Shown: positions 38,282-47,598 of the stretch, one piece after another | How positions within the stretch are numbered: position 1 is the first letter of the stretch | How the letters are laid out: the number at the start of each line of letters is the position of its first letter | Source: Candidatus Adiutrix intracellularis | GTDB taxonomy: Bacteria; Desulfobacterota; Desulfarculia; Adiutricales; Adiutricaceae | Reading direction: 5' to 3' | DNA length: 56,799 nucleotides | Assembly (NCBI GenBank): GCA_001577715.1 | Contig: LQAA01000047.1 | Span: forward strand, 1 to 56,799 | Notes under the pieces: model-generated | Database searches by the model: none | What the model was told of the DNA's origin: nothing | Seen by the model: only the letters and a program-made list of their open reading frames with translations | Program-made: the position numbers and the translations under genes

Positions 38282-39228
38282 AATGGTTCCCGCTCTTTTA
38301 TATTTTTGAGAATATCCGCCCCTCCTCGATTCAGGAGATCGGAAGCTAGGGTTCGCCCTAATTCAATGGCGGTTTCCAGAATACTAACCTCAGCTATTTT
38401 TCGGTTTCGGATCAAGCGACGACCATTGGTGTCAGCTATGAGAGCTTCGAGTTCTAGATTTGGTTCTTGATAAGTGGCTAGAGCGGCTGCGGGTAGTTGA
38501 CAGCCGCCTTTCAATAAATTCAGAAAACTGCGTTCGGCGGCTAGACAGAAAGCAGTGGGTCTATGATGGAGGGGGGCTAAAAGTTTTTTAGTTCGATTGT
38601 CGTCCGCGCGAAATTCAAGGGCTAGAATTCCTTGTCCGGCCGCCGGGAGCATTTCTTCAGGCGTTAAAAAGACAGCCCCGGGAACTCTAAGACCTAGACG
38701 CTGCAGACCGGCAGCTGCTATAAGGGTGCCATCGAGCTCGGTTGTTGCTTTCGCTAGACGGGTGGCCACATTGCCGCGTAAAGGGATAATCTGCAGGTTG
38801 AGAACAGGATGCCGATGCAAAAGTTGAGCCGCTCGTCGCAGACTAGATGTTCCCAGCACTGCTTGAGCTGGGAGGCCAGCCAGTCCGCCTGGGTGGCGGG
38901 AGACGAAAACATCGCGAAAATCAGTTCGAGGGGGTACCGCTCCAAGAATCAAACCTTGCGGAAGGGTAGCTGGTAAATCCTTGGCGCTGTGAACAGCTAG
39001 ATCGATGGCTCCTGTGAGAAGAGATTCTTCAATTTCTTTGACGAATAGGCCTTTGTTGCTTGGTCCGGTTAGAAGAATATTTTGAAATCTGTCACCGGTA
39101 GTTTTAATGACAATAATTTCACAGGTTAGATCTGGGTGGTTAGTCTTAAGTGAATCGGCTATTAAATTAGTCTGGGCTAACGATAAAGGGCTACCCCTAG
39201 CGCCGATTTTAAGATGCTTAACCGTCAC
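38278..39228 (-). CDS. hemC: Porphobilinogen deaminase (hydroxymethylbilane synthase)
   Basis: 316 residues. Polymerises four porphobilinogens on a dipyrromethane cofactor. Family marks: LKIGARGSPLSLAQTNLI, GAIDLAVHSAKDLPATLP, LRGNVATRLAK, and the cofactor-binding Cys in LLKGGCQLPAAALATY. Start is GTG with no obvious ribosome site; the fmdB gene ends six bases before it, so it likely depends on coupling. Joined by ATGA to cobA-hemD. Confidence 0.96.
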   Translation of the reverse strand: MTVKHLKIGARGSPLSLAQTNLIADSLKTNHPDLTCEIIVIKTTGDRFQNILLTGPSNKGLFVKEIEESLLTGAIDLAVHSAKDLPATLPQGLILGAVPPRTDFRDVFVSRHPGGLAGLPAQAVLGTSSLRRAAQLLHRHPVLNLQIIPLRGNVATRLAKATTELDGTLIAAAGLQRLGLRVPGAVFLTPEEMLPAAGQGILALEFRADDNRTKKLLAPLHHRPTAFCLAAERSFLNLLKGGCQLPAAALATYQEPNLELEALIADTNGRRLIRNRKIAEVSILETAIELGRTLASDLLNRGGADILKNIKEREPL

Positions 39229-39234
39229 TTTTAG

Positions 39235-39468
39235 TTAGTGCCCGCAGGTGGCACAAGCTGATCCGCCCGCGCAGCTGCCGCAGCCGCTAGTGGAGCTTCC
39301 TTTAGTAACTCCGTCGCTGCTTTTAGAATGAAGAGTGGCGGCGCTCATAATTTTTTGGCAGTTTTTAGCCTCGCAATTGGGACAGACAGTTCGTGTGATT
39401 TTGGTTGTAAAAATTAAGTCTTCAAAATCGAGCCCGCACTTGGGGCAGTGAAATTCGTAAATGGGCAT
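39235..39468 (-). CDS. FmdB-family zinc-ribbon protein
   Basis: 77 residues. MPIYEFHCPKCG, then FEDLIF and VCPNCEAKNCQKIMSA is the CxxC...CxxC FmdB zinc ribbon. The tail is Cys/Gly/Ser-rich (GCGSCAGGSACATCGH), as often seen in this family. Proposed as a regulator of formamidase in one species; general role unknown. Ribosome site AGAGG. It sits between the LUD gene and hemC. Confidence 0.9.
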   Translation of the reverse strand: MPIYEFHCPKCGLDFEDLIFTTKITRTVCPNCEAKNCQKIMSAATLHSKSSDGVTKGSSTSGCGSCAGGSACATCGH

Positions 39469-39484
39469 TTAGTTACCTCTATAT

Positions 39485-40141
39485 TTAGTACCCCAGATCT
39501 TCGCCGATAAGTACAATCTTAATTCTTTTTTCAGGTTTGGAGCGGTCAATTATGGTAAAGTAATTGCAGATGCTTGATAGAGTCTGGCAATCGTGGCAGC
39601 GCCCGCTTCTGATACAGGGGTTAGGAAGGCCCAGGCGTTTATTGTTCAGAGGTGATGCGATTTGCCTAATCCGGCGCCAAGCTTCTTGAGGAGTTGCGGT
39701 TAGTTTATTTAAGCCAATAGCCAGGATAACCGAATCCGGGCCGAAGATCATTCCGGCCACCCGGTTGCCGATGCCGTCTATGTTATAAAGACGACCTTCC
39801 GAATCTACGGCGTTAGCGCTGGCCAGCATAGCGGCGGCGTGAAAAATACCTCGTTTATAGTTAAGGGCTTCTTCCGGGTTGGAGTCTGGTTTGGTTTGTG
39901 TGGCGTGATCCACCAGAGAGCGGCCGCTTTGGCGTAATTGCTCATAAACGCCAATTTGGTTCATGGTTTGGCTACCCAAAAGGGCTATACTCCCGACAAC
40001 AGGAAGAAGATCTAAGACTAGCTTTCTGGCCATTTCTGAGTTAACGGCATAATGAGCCGTAAACCCACGGTTTTCCATTTTTTTAATTAACTCCCTTGCC
40101 TTAGTTTCTCGTTGCCAGGCTATTATTTCTCCGTTATTCAT
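39485..40141 (-). CDS. LUD-domain (LutC/YkgG-like) protein
   Basis: 218 residues from the ATG at 40141, which has GGAG nine bases upstream. A longer frame to 40174 overlaps the preceding gene and lacks a site. LUD fold: IKKMENRGFTAHYAVNSEMA, GSIALLGSQTMNQIGVYEQL, YKRGIFHAAAMLASANAV, GNRVAGMIFGPDSVILAIG. The C-terminus carries a Cys cluster (NPCIRSGRCHDCQTLSSICN) found in one LUD branch and suitable for a metal or iron-sulfur site. The family includes lactate-oxidation proteins, but lutA and lutB are absent here. Function is therefore open. Confidence 0.85.
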   Translation of the reverse strand: MNNGEIIAWQRETKARELIKKMENRGFTAHYAVNSEMARKLVLDLLPVVGSIALLGSQTMNQIGVYEQLRQSGRSLVDHATQTKPDSNPEEALNYKRGIFHAAAMLASANAVDSEGRLYNIDGIGNRVAGMIFGPDSVILAIGLNKLTATPQEAWRRIRQIASPLNNKRLGLPNPCIRSGRCHDCQTLSSICNYFTIIDRSKPEKRIKIVLIGEDLGY

Positions 40142-40166
40142 ATCAGCTCTCCAGTCATTAATGTAT

Positions 40167-41111
40167 TTAATCAAGTTTTTCTAGCACTAGAGCCATAAGG
40201 AGTGGAAACATAATTTCATGGTGCCCTATAAAATAAAATCCTCGGCCGCCGTCCTGAGTAGGGCGGTTAACTATGTTAACCTGGGGCCGGTAGTGGCGGA
40301 TAAAATCCATATTTATAGTAGTAATATTGCGAATTTGTCGCCCGAGATTACGGACTAGAGTTAGGGCTTTTAAAAAAACCTCCGGAATAATAACGGCTGA
40401 ACCAAGGTTTATAAAGACTCCACCTTCGAGATTGGCGATTAAGCAGCAGAAGAGGTGGAAGTCATTCATAGTAGCCTTGCCCAGAGCTGCGCCATCGGCT
40501 TCAGGGTGAATATTGTATACATCGGTACCTACAGCCGCATGGACGGTTATAGTCTTATCTAGCCTAACAGTGGCGGCAAAGAGGCTTAGATTTAAGAAAG
40601 GGGGCTCAAGGCTGATCAGATTTTCCCCCAAAGTTCTGCCCAAACCTTGATTTTTTTTAGCGGCCATGCGAGCGGCACGATTTATAATAGATCCGGTCTG
40701 TTCGGTTACTCCAAACTGGCCTGAATTGAGGGTAGCGGCTACATCTTCGCTAGTGGCTCCTACCAGAGCCGCTTCCGAATCGTGAACCATAACCGAACCG
40801 TTAGTCGCTAAGGCATCTAGAATGTCTCGCTCCATCAGATCAATGATAATTGAAGTTAGTCCGACTTTAATAGCGTGACCGCCCATGGCTAGAATAATCG
40901 GCCGTCCTAATTTTTTAGCGGTAATTATGCGCTCGGCGGCTTCACGTAAGTCGGCGGCGGCCAGAATATTGGGGAGTCCTTGAAAAAACTCTCGGAGCAT
41001 GAGGCCTTTTTTTAATGGTTTAGCGAAATCGCTGATCTGAACTTTAGAATTACGGCCTTCCAGATCGGTTGTGCAAATTGCCTTAAAATTCAGTTTAGGT
41101 AGTGGTTTCAT
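40167..41111 (-). CDS. Conserved protein of unknown function, neighbour of gmhA
   Basis: 314 residues. I recall close homologues in Geobacter-type bacteria without assigned function. Strongly conserved-looking blocks are RPIILAMGGHAIKVGLTSII, NGSVMVHDSEAALVGATSED, VHAAVGTDVYNIHPEADG, GGVFINLGSAVIIPEVFLKA and GHHEIMFPL. The glycine-rich blocks and buried His/Asp/Glu suggest a Rossmann-like enzyme; a distant likeness to deoxyhypusine synthase is possible but unproven. It starts inside the end of gmhA (17-base overlap), so a role linked to heptose or LPS metabolism is a fair guess. Confidence 0.8.
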   Translation of the reverse strand: MKPLPKLNFKAICTTDLEGRNSKVQISDFAKPLKKGLMLREFFQGLPNILAAADLREAAERIITAKKLGRPIILAMGGHAIKVGLTSIIIDLMERDILDALATNGSVMVHDSEAALVGATSEDVAATLNSGQFGVTEQTGSIINRAARMAAKKNQGLGRTLGENLISLEPPFLNLSLFAATVRLDKTITVHAAVGTDVYNIHPEADGAALGKATMNDFHLFCCLIANLEGGVFINLGSAVIIPEVFLKALTLVRNLGRQIRNITTINMDFIRHYRPQVNIVNRPTQDGGRGFYFIGHHEIMFPLLMALVLEKLD

Positions 41112-41691
41112 CCTGATTTATATCTCCGGGGGCAATAAAAAGAAAGTGGTCGATCAACTGGAAGATAATGTGGCCGCATAGAAGATGAAGTTCCTGAATG
41201 CGGGGAGTGCTGGAGATGGGAACGGCGATAAGTAGATCTATTTCCAAATCTGTCGGAGCTTTGGAGCCGCACATAAGCAGGGTCCGGCCTCCGGCTTTTT
41301 TAGCTTCACGTAGAGCCGATAGAACGTTGGAGGAACGGCCACTGGTTGAGAGACCCCACAGAAAGTCGCCTGGTTTCATTAGGGCTTGAATCTGTCGGGT
41401 AAAAATATTTTCGAAACCATAGTCATTACTCACCGCCGTGAGGATAGATGTATCATAAGTTAGGGCTATAGCGGGAAGACCGGGTCGTTCCATTAAAAAG
41501 CGGCCAACCAGTTCGGCGGAAAAATGTTGGGCCTGAGCGGCACTGCCGCCATTACCGCAGATGAAAATAGTACCGCCGTCGGCCAGGGTACGAGCTATTT
41601 GTCGGGCCACCTTAACTAAAATAGCGGTGGGGGCCAGCGCCATGGCCCTGGCGCTATCTTCAATGGTTTTTTGAGCTAGTTGTAGAGGCAT
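41095..41691 (-). CDS. gmhA: Phosphoheptose isomerase (sedoheptulose-7-phosphate isomerase, SIS domain)
   Basis: 198 residues from the ATG at 41691. The TTG at 41703 opens the same frame but is less likely. SIS fold with ICGNGGSAAQAQHFSAELVG, PAIALTYDTSILTAVSNDYGF, and GLSTSGRSSNVLSALREAKK. Converts sedoheptulose 7-phosphate to D-glycero-D-manno-heptose 7-phosphate, the first step to LPS core heptose. Conserved His and Glu metal/catalytic positions are kept (AELVG, QELHLLCGH). First gene of a fifteen-kilobase minus-strand series, upstream of which is decayed DNA, so a promoter must lie within 41692-41800; TATAAT occurs at 41762-41757 (minus). Confidence 0.93.
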   Translation of the reverse strand: MPLQLAQKTIEDSARAMALAPTAILVKVARQIARTLADGGTIFICGNGGSAAQAQHFSAELVGRFLMERPGLPAIALTYDTSILTAVSNDYGFENIFTRQIQALMKPGDFLWGLSTSGRSSNVLSALREAKKAGGRTLLMCGSKAPTDLEIDLLIAVPISSTPRIQELHLLCGHIIFQLIDHFLFIAPGDINQDETTT

Positions 41692-41834
41692 GGTTTTTCC
41701 CAAGGTAAAAAGATCGAATTAACACAATAATTTGGAGGTAATTTAAATTATTACTTATTATATAGTGAATCAAAGTTAAATGCTATTAATTTTTATTGTA
41801 CGCTTAAACTTTAAAAAACATTAGCTGTGTTGGT

Positions 41835-41978
41835 GTTAAGCGTGCTTTAGCTTTAACTCTAAGTCAAAAAAGTCTTCGGATATTAAAATGATGAAGTTCT
41901 ATCAACTACTACATCAAGAGGATATGAGGAGGCTGTTCGAATAGACGAGATTAGCATAGCACATACGAGACGGAAATG
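41835..41978 (+). repeat. Dispersed repeat, copy R2
   Basis: Partner of the repeat at 19785-19922 (see that entry for shared segments). It is about 130 bases upstream of the gmhA start and is followed by unrelated sequence, whereas copy R1 runs into IS200. The shared ends with a GGCTGTNCGAA core suggest a relic of one insertion-sequence family. Confidence 0.6.
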
Positions 41979-43090
41979 TAAATAGTCAATCCTTGAAAGT
42001 GTTTTAAAACAGGTATTAACTCAAGCGTTGCGAGTTCTATTAGCGTAAAGTATAGTCAAAAGTCTCAAGATCATTAGATATAGATAAAGCTTCGCCTTCC
42101 GCATTTATTTCATAAAGTTGAAAGCGGCGTTAGTCATAAGGGCGATGATTTAATTTTCTATGGTTCTTTTTAGGAAAAATTGAAATATTTGAAAATCTAA
42201 TTTAAGATATCCGATAATTAGCTCTATTCCATTACTTCAGTTGTCACGTTTTTTTATTTTTTTGGTTCGTTAATTTATTTATCTTGATTTTTTAGTGTCA
42301 ATATTTAGATCCTTTAAATTATTTTGCGGTTTCGATAATTTTGGTCACAAATTTCTAACCTTGAGTTATAATTTAAAAGTCTGATTATTTGTTGGGTTGT
42401 ATTGATAAGCGTGCTCTCAACGTAGAAAACTTAGTCAAAATTTTGGTAGTTACAATCATACTGTGAGTTTTAATTATCGTTATTGAAACTTTTGGATCGA
42501 ACTTACTTTTCTTGTGCTTTTTATCTTTAGCTATGTAGAATGTTTCCGGCTTATTTAAACTATAAATTTTATTTTTGTCTTTTTGCTGCTAGGTCGAAAT
42601 ACATTCGAAAAGAAGGTAGTATTTTTTTGAACGGTGATGTTAAAAGGAACTTCCTTTTTAAGCAATTTTTCTTTATGCAATAAAAGAGAAGCCTTGAAAT
42701 CTCCCCCCAACTCTTTAAATTCAATATATTAACGAAAATTAATTAAATTAGATAACGTGCAAGCGGTGGCCCATTGGAAGGTTATCTCTCCACAAAAGGA
42801 TTAAAAGTAAGGATTATGTATTCACCCTTGAACGACTTAATTATCACTTAATTGTTCAAGTTATTTTATGATCAATAATCTGTGTATTATAAGTATATAA
42901 AGGATTAATTTACCATAATAAATTCTCTTTAAATAGAATGTCTTGCTTTGATTGTGGTGATAGTATCCTCGTACATTTCTCGAGTAAGAAAATATTTTAA
43001 TTGGGTTTTAAGGTAAATTCTGGACTCCGTAGTTAAATTTATACTGTAGTTAATACGACTAATTAAAAATAAAGTAATTAATATAGTTTT
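41979..43090. other. Decayed AT-rich region, no gene recognised
   Basis: About 1.1 kb with no extended frame. A fragment on the minus strand at ~42160-42050 (RRFQLYEINAEGEALSISND) looks like old coding sequence but was not identified. No RNA or hairpin feature was noticed. Confidence 0.4.
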
Positions 43091-43094
43091 AGGG

Positions 43095-43672
43095 CTGATT
43101 AAGTATCACATGGTATTTGCATCGAAGTGCTGTAGACAAGTGTTTTATTGGAAACTTAAGGCCGATATGGGTAAAATATTACATAGACTATGTGAAAGGA
43201 AAGAGTTAGAAATAATAGAGGTTGAGTACTATTCTGATCATAATCACATGTTTGTGAGGATACTACCAAAGTACAGTGTATGGGAGGCAATAGGCTATTT
43301 GAAGGGTAAAAGCTTACCAATGATATTTAATAGGTATATCAACCTAGAGTGCAAGTATGGTAATAGGTAACTTCTAATGTTGTGGATATTATATGGACAC
43401 GGTAAATGAGAATGAAAAAGGGATAGTGGGATAGAGCAGGAATTAATTATAGAAAGAGCTAACGGCCGACAAATTGATGTTGAAGGAATATATTAACCCG
43501 TTTATGGGAAAGTCGGTAAACAAAGGTAAAAGAAATAGCTCCTTTAGGGGTAAGTCTATAAGTATGGTACACTTGGCAAGCTATTTACCGCTCCCCTAGG
43601 CATTGTTGTAACAATCCCCTATAAGAGTGAGTAGGTTATTCGCTGAATAAATGGTTCTGATTAAAGAAGACT
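43095..43672 (+). mobile_element. IS200/IS605-type element with frameshifted tnpA (copy C, the best preserved)
   Basis: A frame at 43110-43370 encodes most of TnpA: VFYWKLKADMGKILHRLCER, then EIIEVEYYSDHNHMFVRI with the HUH metal-binding His pair (HNH), PKYSV, and YLKGKSLPMIFNRYINLECK. A frameshift just after GNR breaks the protein before the catalytic Tyr region (YxxDT). Downstream are EYINPFMGKSVNKGK-like debris and a non-coding tail shared with copy A. Y1 single-strand transposase family. No tnpB nearby. Not functional as it stands. Confidence 0.8.
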
Positions 43673-43984
43673 TGGCAAGGGCGAATCTATAGTGATAGTT
43701 TTCAAACCTAGGTTAACCCGATAGGCCCAGATTTCAATTCTCTATTTCACGGCCAGTCTTAGACGGTGGTTCCATTCTGGATTAATATGGTTAACTGGAT
43801 ACTGAAAGATCTAGTGTCACTTCGTTATTGACGGTATGGGTGGTAATTTTGGAGACGTCTTTTAATTCTATACCGGCTAGAAAGTGTTGGTAATGTCTGA
43901 GCAGGGTTTCTTAGATTAGATGGCCTCAAAATAGCCTGTTCCCTGGCACCGGCTGAGAAGTAGGCGGGAGATTAGCGGGATATT
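43673..43984. other. Spacer downstream of glmS with an unidentified coding relic
   Basis: On the minus strand, about 43910-43800 still reads HYQHFLAGIELKDVSKITTH and NNEVTLDLSV in one frame, so a gene once followed glmS here. The family was not recognised. No terminator was found. Confidence 0.4.
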
Positions 43985-45811
43985 TCATTCCACGGTTACG
44001 CTTTTGGCCAGATTTCGGGGTTGATCCACATCTGTACCTTTAGTAACGGCGGCATAGTAGGCCAGCAATTGAATGGGGATAGCGTAAACCAGTGGTATTA
44101 CAAAGGGGTCGATTTTAGGTAGAATGAGGCTTCCGGCTAAGTTGGAAATCTTAGCTAGTCCGTCTTTGTCCCCAATAAAGATAGTGCGGCCACCCCGAGC
44201 GTTGACTTCGGCTAGGTTGGAAGCGGTTTTAGAGAAGAGGTGATCGGTTGGAGCTACTACTATAACCGGTACATTTTCGTCTACTAAGGCGATAGGGCCA
44301 TGTTTGAGTTCCCCAGCGGCATAGCCTTCAGCGTGGATATAGGAAATTTCCTTTAATTTCAAGGCACCTTCCAGAGCAAGGGGATAACTTAGGCCACGCC
44401 CTATATATAGAACATCGCGGGCCGGGGCTAGAAGTTCGCGGGCTAGAGCTTCCATAGGGCCGGTGTTGGCCAGAATTTCAGCACAGATAGCTGGAACTTC
44501 CATGAGGGCTCTGATCAAATGGGTTTCTTGCTGTTCGCTTAAATGGCCCCTATGAGTGGCCAATACTAGAGCTAAAGCGGCTAGAAGGGTCAATTGGGCA
44601 GTAAAGGTCTTGGTTGAGGCTACCCCGAATTCAGGCCCGGCCACGGTAGATAGCAGCACGTTAGATTCTCGGGCAATGGTACTTTCCGGGACATTAACGA
44701 TACTCAAGATACCTTGACCCATTTTCCGGCAGAGCCGTAATGCGCCCAGGGTATCGGCGGTTTCTCCGGATTGGGAGATAAAGAGGGCGGCTTGACCGGG
44801 CGCTAGCACGGGGTCACGGTAACGAAATTCAGAACCAACTTCCACATCCACTGGCAGACGGGCCAGTTTTTCGATCCAGTACTTACCAATAAGGGCTGCA
44901 AATGAAGCAGTGCCGCAGGCTACGATGGTGAGGCGGTTGGTTCGTTTAAGTTCAGGTAAATTAGGTAGGGATAGTCGGCCGGTGACGGGATTAATCATCG
45001 TGTTTAGGGTGTCGCCAATAACCTGAGGTTGCTCGTAAATTTCTTTAAGCATAAAGTGACGATAGCCTGACTTACCTAAATCTAACGAGGCTACGGAAGA
45101 TATTCGGCGGGGTCTGACGGCAGAGAGCCCCTGTTGATCTATAATTTTAACCGAACCAGGCCGGATAACGGCCAAATCGCCATCTTCTAAATAAATTAAT
45201 TGGCGGCAAATTGGGCCAATGGCTAATGCATCGGAACCAATGGCCATTTCATTTTCACCAAAACCGATGGCCAGGGGAGAGCCGCGCCTGGCGCCAATTA
45301 AAAGGTCATGATGATAGGCAAAAAGAAAGACTAGAGCGAAGGCACCCTCCAATAACGGTAATGTTTCTCGAACCGCTGCAAGTGGTTCCAAGCCTTGACG
45401 AATTTTTTGACTGACCAGATGCACTACCACCTCGCTATCAGTCTGAGTTTCGAAACAGCGTCCTTCTGTTAGAAGCCGGGTTTTAATTTCTTGAAAATTT
45501 TCGATAATGCCGTTATGGACTATTGCTGCTTCAGGCGTGGCATGGGGGTGAGCGTTTATTTCGCTGGGAGCGCCATGAGTAGCCCAACGGGTGTGGCCTA
45601 GACCGATAAAACCGCTCAACGGTTTGCGATGTAAAAGCTTACTTAAGGCGGCTAGTTTTCCTTCGGTTCGACGGCGTTCCAACTCTCCATTTGGGTTCAA
45701 AGTAGCCACTCCGATCGAATCATAACCTCGATATTCTAGTCGTTTGAGCCCATCAAGTAGTTCAGGAACTACATCTCGGTGCTCACTGAGTAAGCCTATA
45801 ATACCACACAT
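43985..45811 (-). CDS. glmS: Glucosamine-6-phosphate synthase (isomerizing)
   Basis: 608 residues. Makes glucosamine 6-phosphate from fructose 6-phosphate and glutamine for peptidoglycan and LPS. The N-terminal glutaminase nucleophile is Cys2 (MCGIIGLL), with LEYRGYDSIGVA and GHTRWATHGAPSE. Two SIS domains follow (VACGTASFAALIGKYWIEKL, FISQSGETADTLGALRLC). The C-terminal tail DVDQPRNLAKSVTVE is intact. Ten bases after gatA; last gene of gatB-gatC-gatA-glmS. Confidence 0.97.
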   Translation of the reverse strand: MCGIIGLLSEHRDVVPELLDGLKRLEYRGYDSIGVATLNPNGELERRRTEGKLAALSKLLHRKPLSGFIGLGHTRWATHGAPSEINAHPHATPEAAIVHNGIIENFQEIKTRLLTEGRCFETQTDSEVVVHLVSQKIRQGLEPLAAVRETLPLLEGAFALVFLFAYHHDLLIGARRGSPLAIGFGENEMAIGSDALAIGPICRQLIYLEDGDLAVIRPGSVKIIDQQGLSAVRPRRISSVASLDLGKSGYRHFMLKEIYEQPQVIGDTLNTMINPVTGRLSLPNLPELKRTNRLTIVACGTASFAALIGKYWIEKLARLPVDVEVGSEFRYRDPVLAPGQAALFISQSGETADTLGALRLCRKMGQGILSIVNVPESTIARESNVLLSTVAGPEFGVASTKTFTAQLTLLAALALVLATHRGHLSEQQETHLIRALMEVPAICAEILANTGPMEALARELLAPARDVLYIGRGLSYPLALEGALKLKEISYIHAEGYAAGELKHGPIALVDENVPVIVVAPTDHLFSKTASNLAEVNARGGRTIFIGDKDGLAKISNLAGSLILPKIDPFVIPLVYAIPIQLLAYYAAVTKGTDVDQPRNLAKSVTVE

Positions 45812-45821
45812 ACCGATAACC

Positions 45822-47267
45822 TTACCTTAGAGGCGGGAAAAGTTCTTCTAGAGCTAACCCCGCGCTGATTATGTTTATTTCGTCGAAAGGACGACCGATA
45901 AGTTGTAAGCCCACCGGCAGGCCGCTAGTTTTTCCCAGAGTTACCGGTAAGGCCAGAGCCGGAAGACCGGCTAAGTTCACCGGTAGAGTCATGAGGTCAA
46001 GTTGGTAAAGGGTCAGAGGATCTTGAATAAAGCTACCAAAATCCCAAGCTAGTAGAGAAGAAACCGGCGTGATTAATAAGTCGCAGTCAGTCAGGGCTTG
46101 ATAATAATCGTCACGAATAAGACGGCGGACCTGAGCCGCTTTTTTATAATAAGTGTCGTAATAGCCAGCCGAGAGGGCAAATGTTCCTAGGAGGATACGG
46201 CGGCGTACTTCTGGACCTAGTGCTTCGCTGCGGGAGGCCATATATAGTTCAGTCAAATCTTGGGGATTATTTGATCGGTGGCCGTAACGTACTCCATCAT
46301 AACGGGCTAGATTAGTGCTGGCCTCGGCTGTAGCTAATATATAATATGCGGCCACGGAATATTTAAGATGTGGTAGATTGACTGATCTTAGTTCAACCCC
46401 GGTCTCTTCAAGGATTTTGAGGGCGTTTTTGAGGGCGTCTTCGATATCGGGATCGAGTTTGATGTTCCAGAGCTCTTGCGGTAGGCCTAGTTTAAACCCT
46501 CGCAAGGTCACTGGTTGAGCAGTAGTATAATCATCTGTCTGGTGGAGGGAAGAGGTGGCATCCCGGTCGTCGTAACCGGCTATGACTGAGAGTAAAGAGG
46601 CACAGTCTCGAACCCGGCGAGCTAGAGGACCGGCCTGATCCAGAGAACTGCCATAAGCTACAATGCCATATCGGGAAACCCGGCCATAAGTAGGTTTGAG
46701 GCCAACACAACCACAAAGAGTCGCTGGCTGGCGGATGGAACCACCGGTATCGGTTCCCAGAGCCCCAGGGGTTTGGAATGCGACCACCGAAGCGGCCGCC
46801 CCTCCGCTGGAACCTCCCGGGACTTTGGTCAGATTCCAGGGGTTGCGGGTGGGGCCGAAAGCGGAGAATTCAGTGGAAGAACCCATAGCGAATTCATCGA
46901 GGTTTGTTTTGGCTACAATAACTGCTCCAGCTTGGCGAAGCTTGATCACCACCTGAGCATCGTAAGCTGGAATGTAATTTTCCAGATAACGTGAAGCTGC
47001 GGTAGTGCGAATTCCCTTGGTACAAAAAACGTCTTTCACTGTTACCGGGACACCCCAGAGAGGTCGGGTCGGGTCAGGACCGTCTTGGTCAAGTTTACGG
47101 GCGGCCGATAGGGCTTGGTCGCCTAAGATTGTAAGGCAGGCTTTCAGATTCGGCTCAGTGACCTCTATGCGGGCCAGCGCAGCGGAGATCATTTCGGTCG
47201 CGCTGATTTGCCTAGATTTAAGCTTTTCGACGACCTCGGTCAGAGTCAGTTTATAAATTTCGTTCAT
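45822..47267 (-). CDS. gatA: Aspartyl/glutamyl-tRNA amidotransferase subunit A
   Basis: 481 residues from the ATG at 47267 (MNEIYKL), with AAGGA ten bases upstream; the frame extends further into gatC but without support. Amidase-signature enzyme releasing ammonia from glutamine. The Ser-cisSer-Lys triad is visible: Lys in PVTVKDVFCTKG, Ser in GGSSGGAAASV, and the second Ser in GTDTGGSIRQPA. Works with GatB and GatC. Because glnS is present, the complex probably corrects Asp-tRNA(Asn) to Asn-tRNA(Asn). Confidence 0.96.
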   Translation of the reverse strand: MNEIYKLTLTEVVEKLKSRQISATEMISAALARIEVTEPNLKACLTILGDQALSAARKLDQDGPDPTRPLWGVPVTVKDVFCTKGIRTTAASRYLENYIPAYDAQVVIKLRQAGAVIVAKTNLDEFAMGSSTEFSAFGPTRNPWNLTKVPGGSSGGAAASVVAFQTPGALGTDTGGSIRQPATLCGCVGLKPTYGRVSRYGIVAYGSSLDQAGPLARRVRDCASLLSVIAGYDDRDATSSLHQTDDYTTAQPVTLRGFKLGLPQELWNIKLDPDIEDALKNALKILEETGVELRSVNLPHLKYSVAAYYILATAEASTNLARYDGVRYGHRSNNPQDLTELYMASRSEALGPEVRRRILLGTFALSAGYYDTYYKKAAQVRRLIRDDYYQALTDCDLLITPVSSLLAWDFGSFIQDPLTLYQLDLMTLPVNLAGLPALALPVTLGKTSGLPVGLQLIGRPFDEINIISAGLALEELFPPLR

Positions 47268-47280
47268 TACGGCTAATTCC

Positions 47281-47589
47281 TTATATAATTTTAGGAACAA
47301 CGAAAAAAGAGCCAAGGCGATTTGGAGCTTGAGATAGGAGCTCTTCTGGGTTGGCACGGCGCTCCGGCTCATCTGGCCTTAAGCCCGCTACTTCTAGTAA
47401 GGGTGAGTACAGGGGTTCAACCTCGGAAGTATTTATTTCATTAAGAATATTGAAATAATTAATAATATCAGTTAGTTCTTTGGTTAATCTAGCCAGGGCG
47501 GCTGGCGCTTCCTCAGGCGAAAGTCCACTTTTAAGATTAAGGCAGGCTAACTCGGCAGTGCGGAGGGTGGTTTTAAAATCTATAGGCAT
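47281..47589 (-). CDS. gatC: Aspartyl/glutamyl-tRNA amidotransferase subunit C
   Basis: 102 residues, the usual size. TAELACLNLKSGLSPEEAPA, ELTDIINYFNILNEINTSEV and VEPLYSP are the standard GatC pattern; the tail ends FFVVPKII. It braces GatA against GatB. Nine bases after gatB and thirteen before gatA. Confidence 0.94.
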   Translation of the reverse strand: MPIDFKTTLRTAELACLNLKSGLSPEEAPAALARLTKELTDIINYFNILNEINTSEVEPLYSPLLEVAGLRPDEPERRANPEELLSQAPNRLGSFFVVPKII

Positions 47590-47598
47590 ACTTTCACC

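Noticed and set aside
43110-43370. IS200 TnpA considered as an active transposase
   Set aside because: The frame stops before the catalytic Tyr segment because of a frameshift, although the HUH pair is present.
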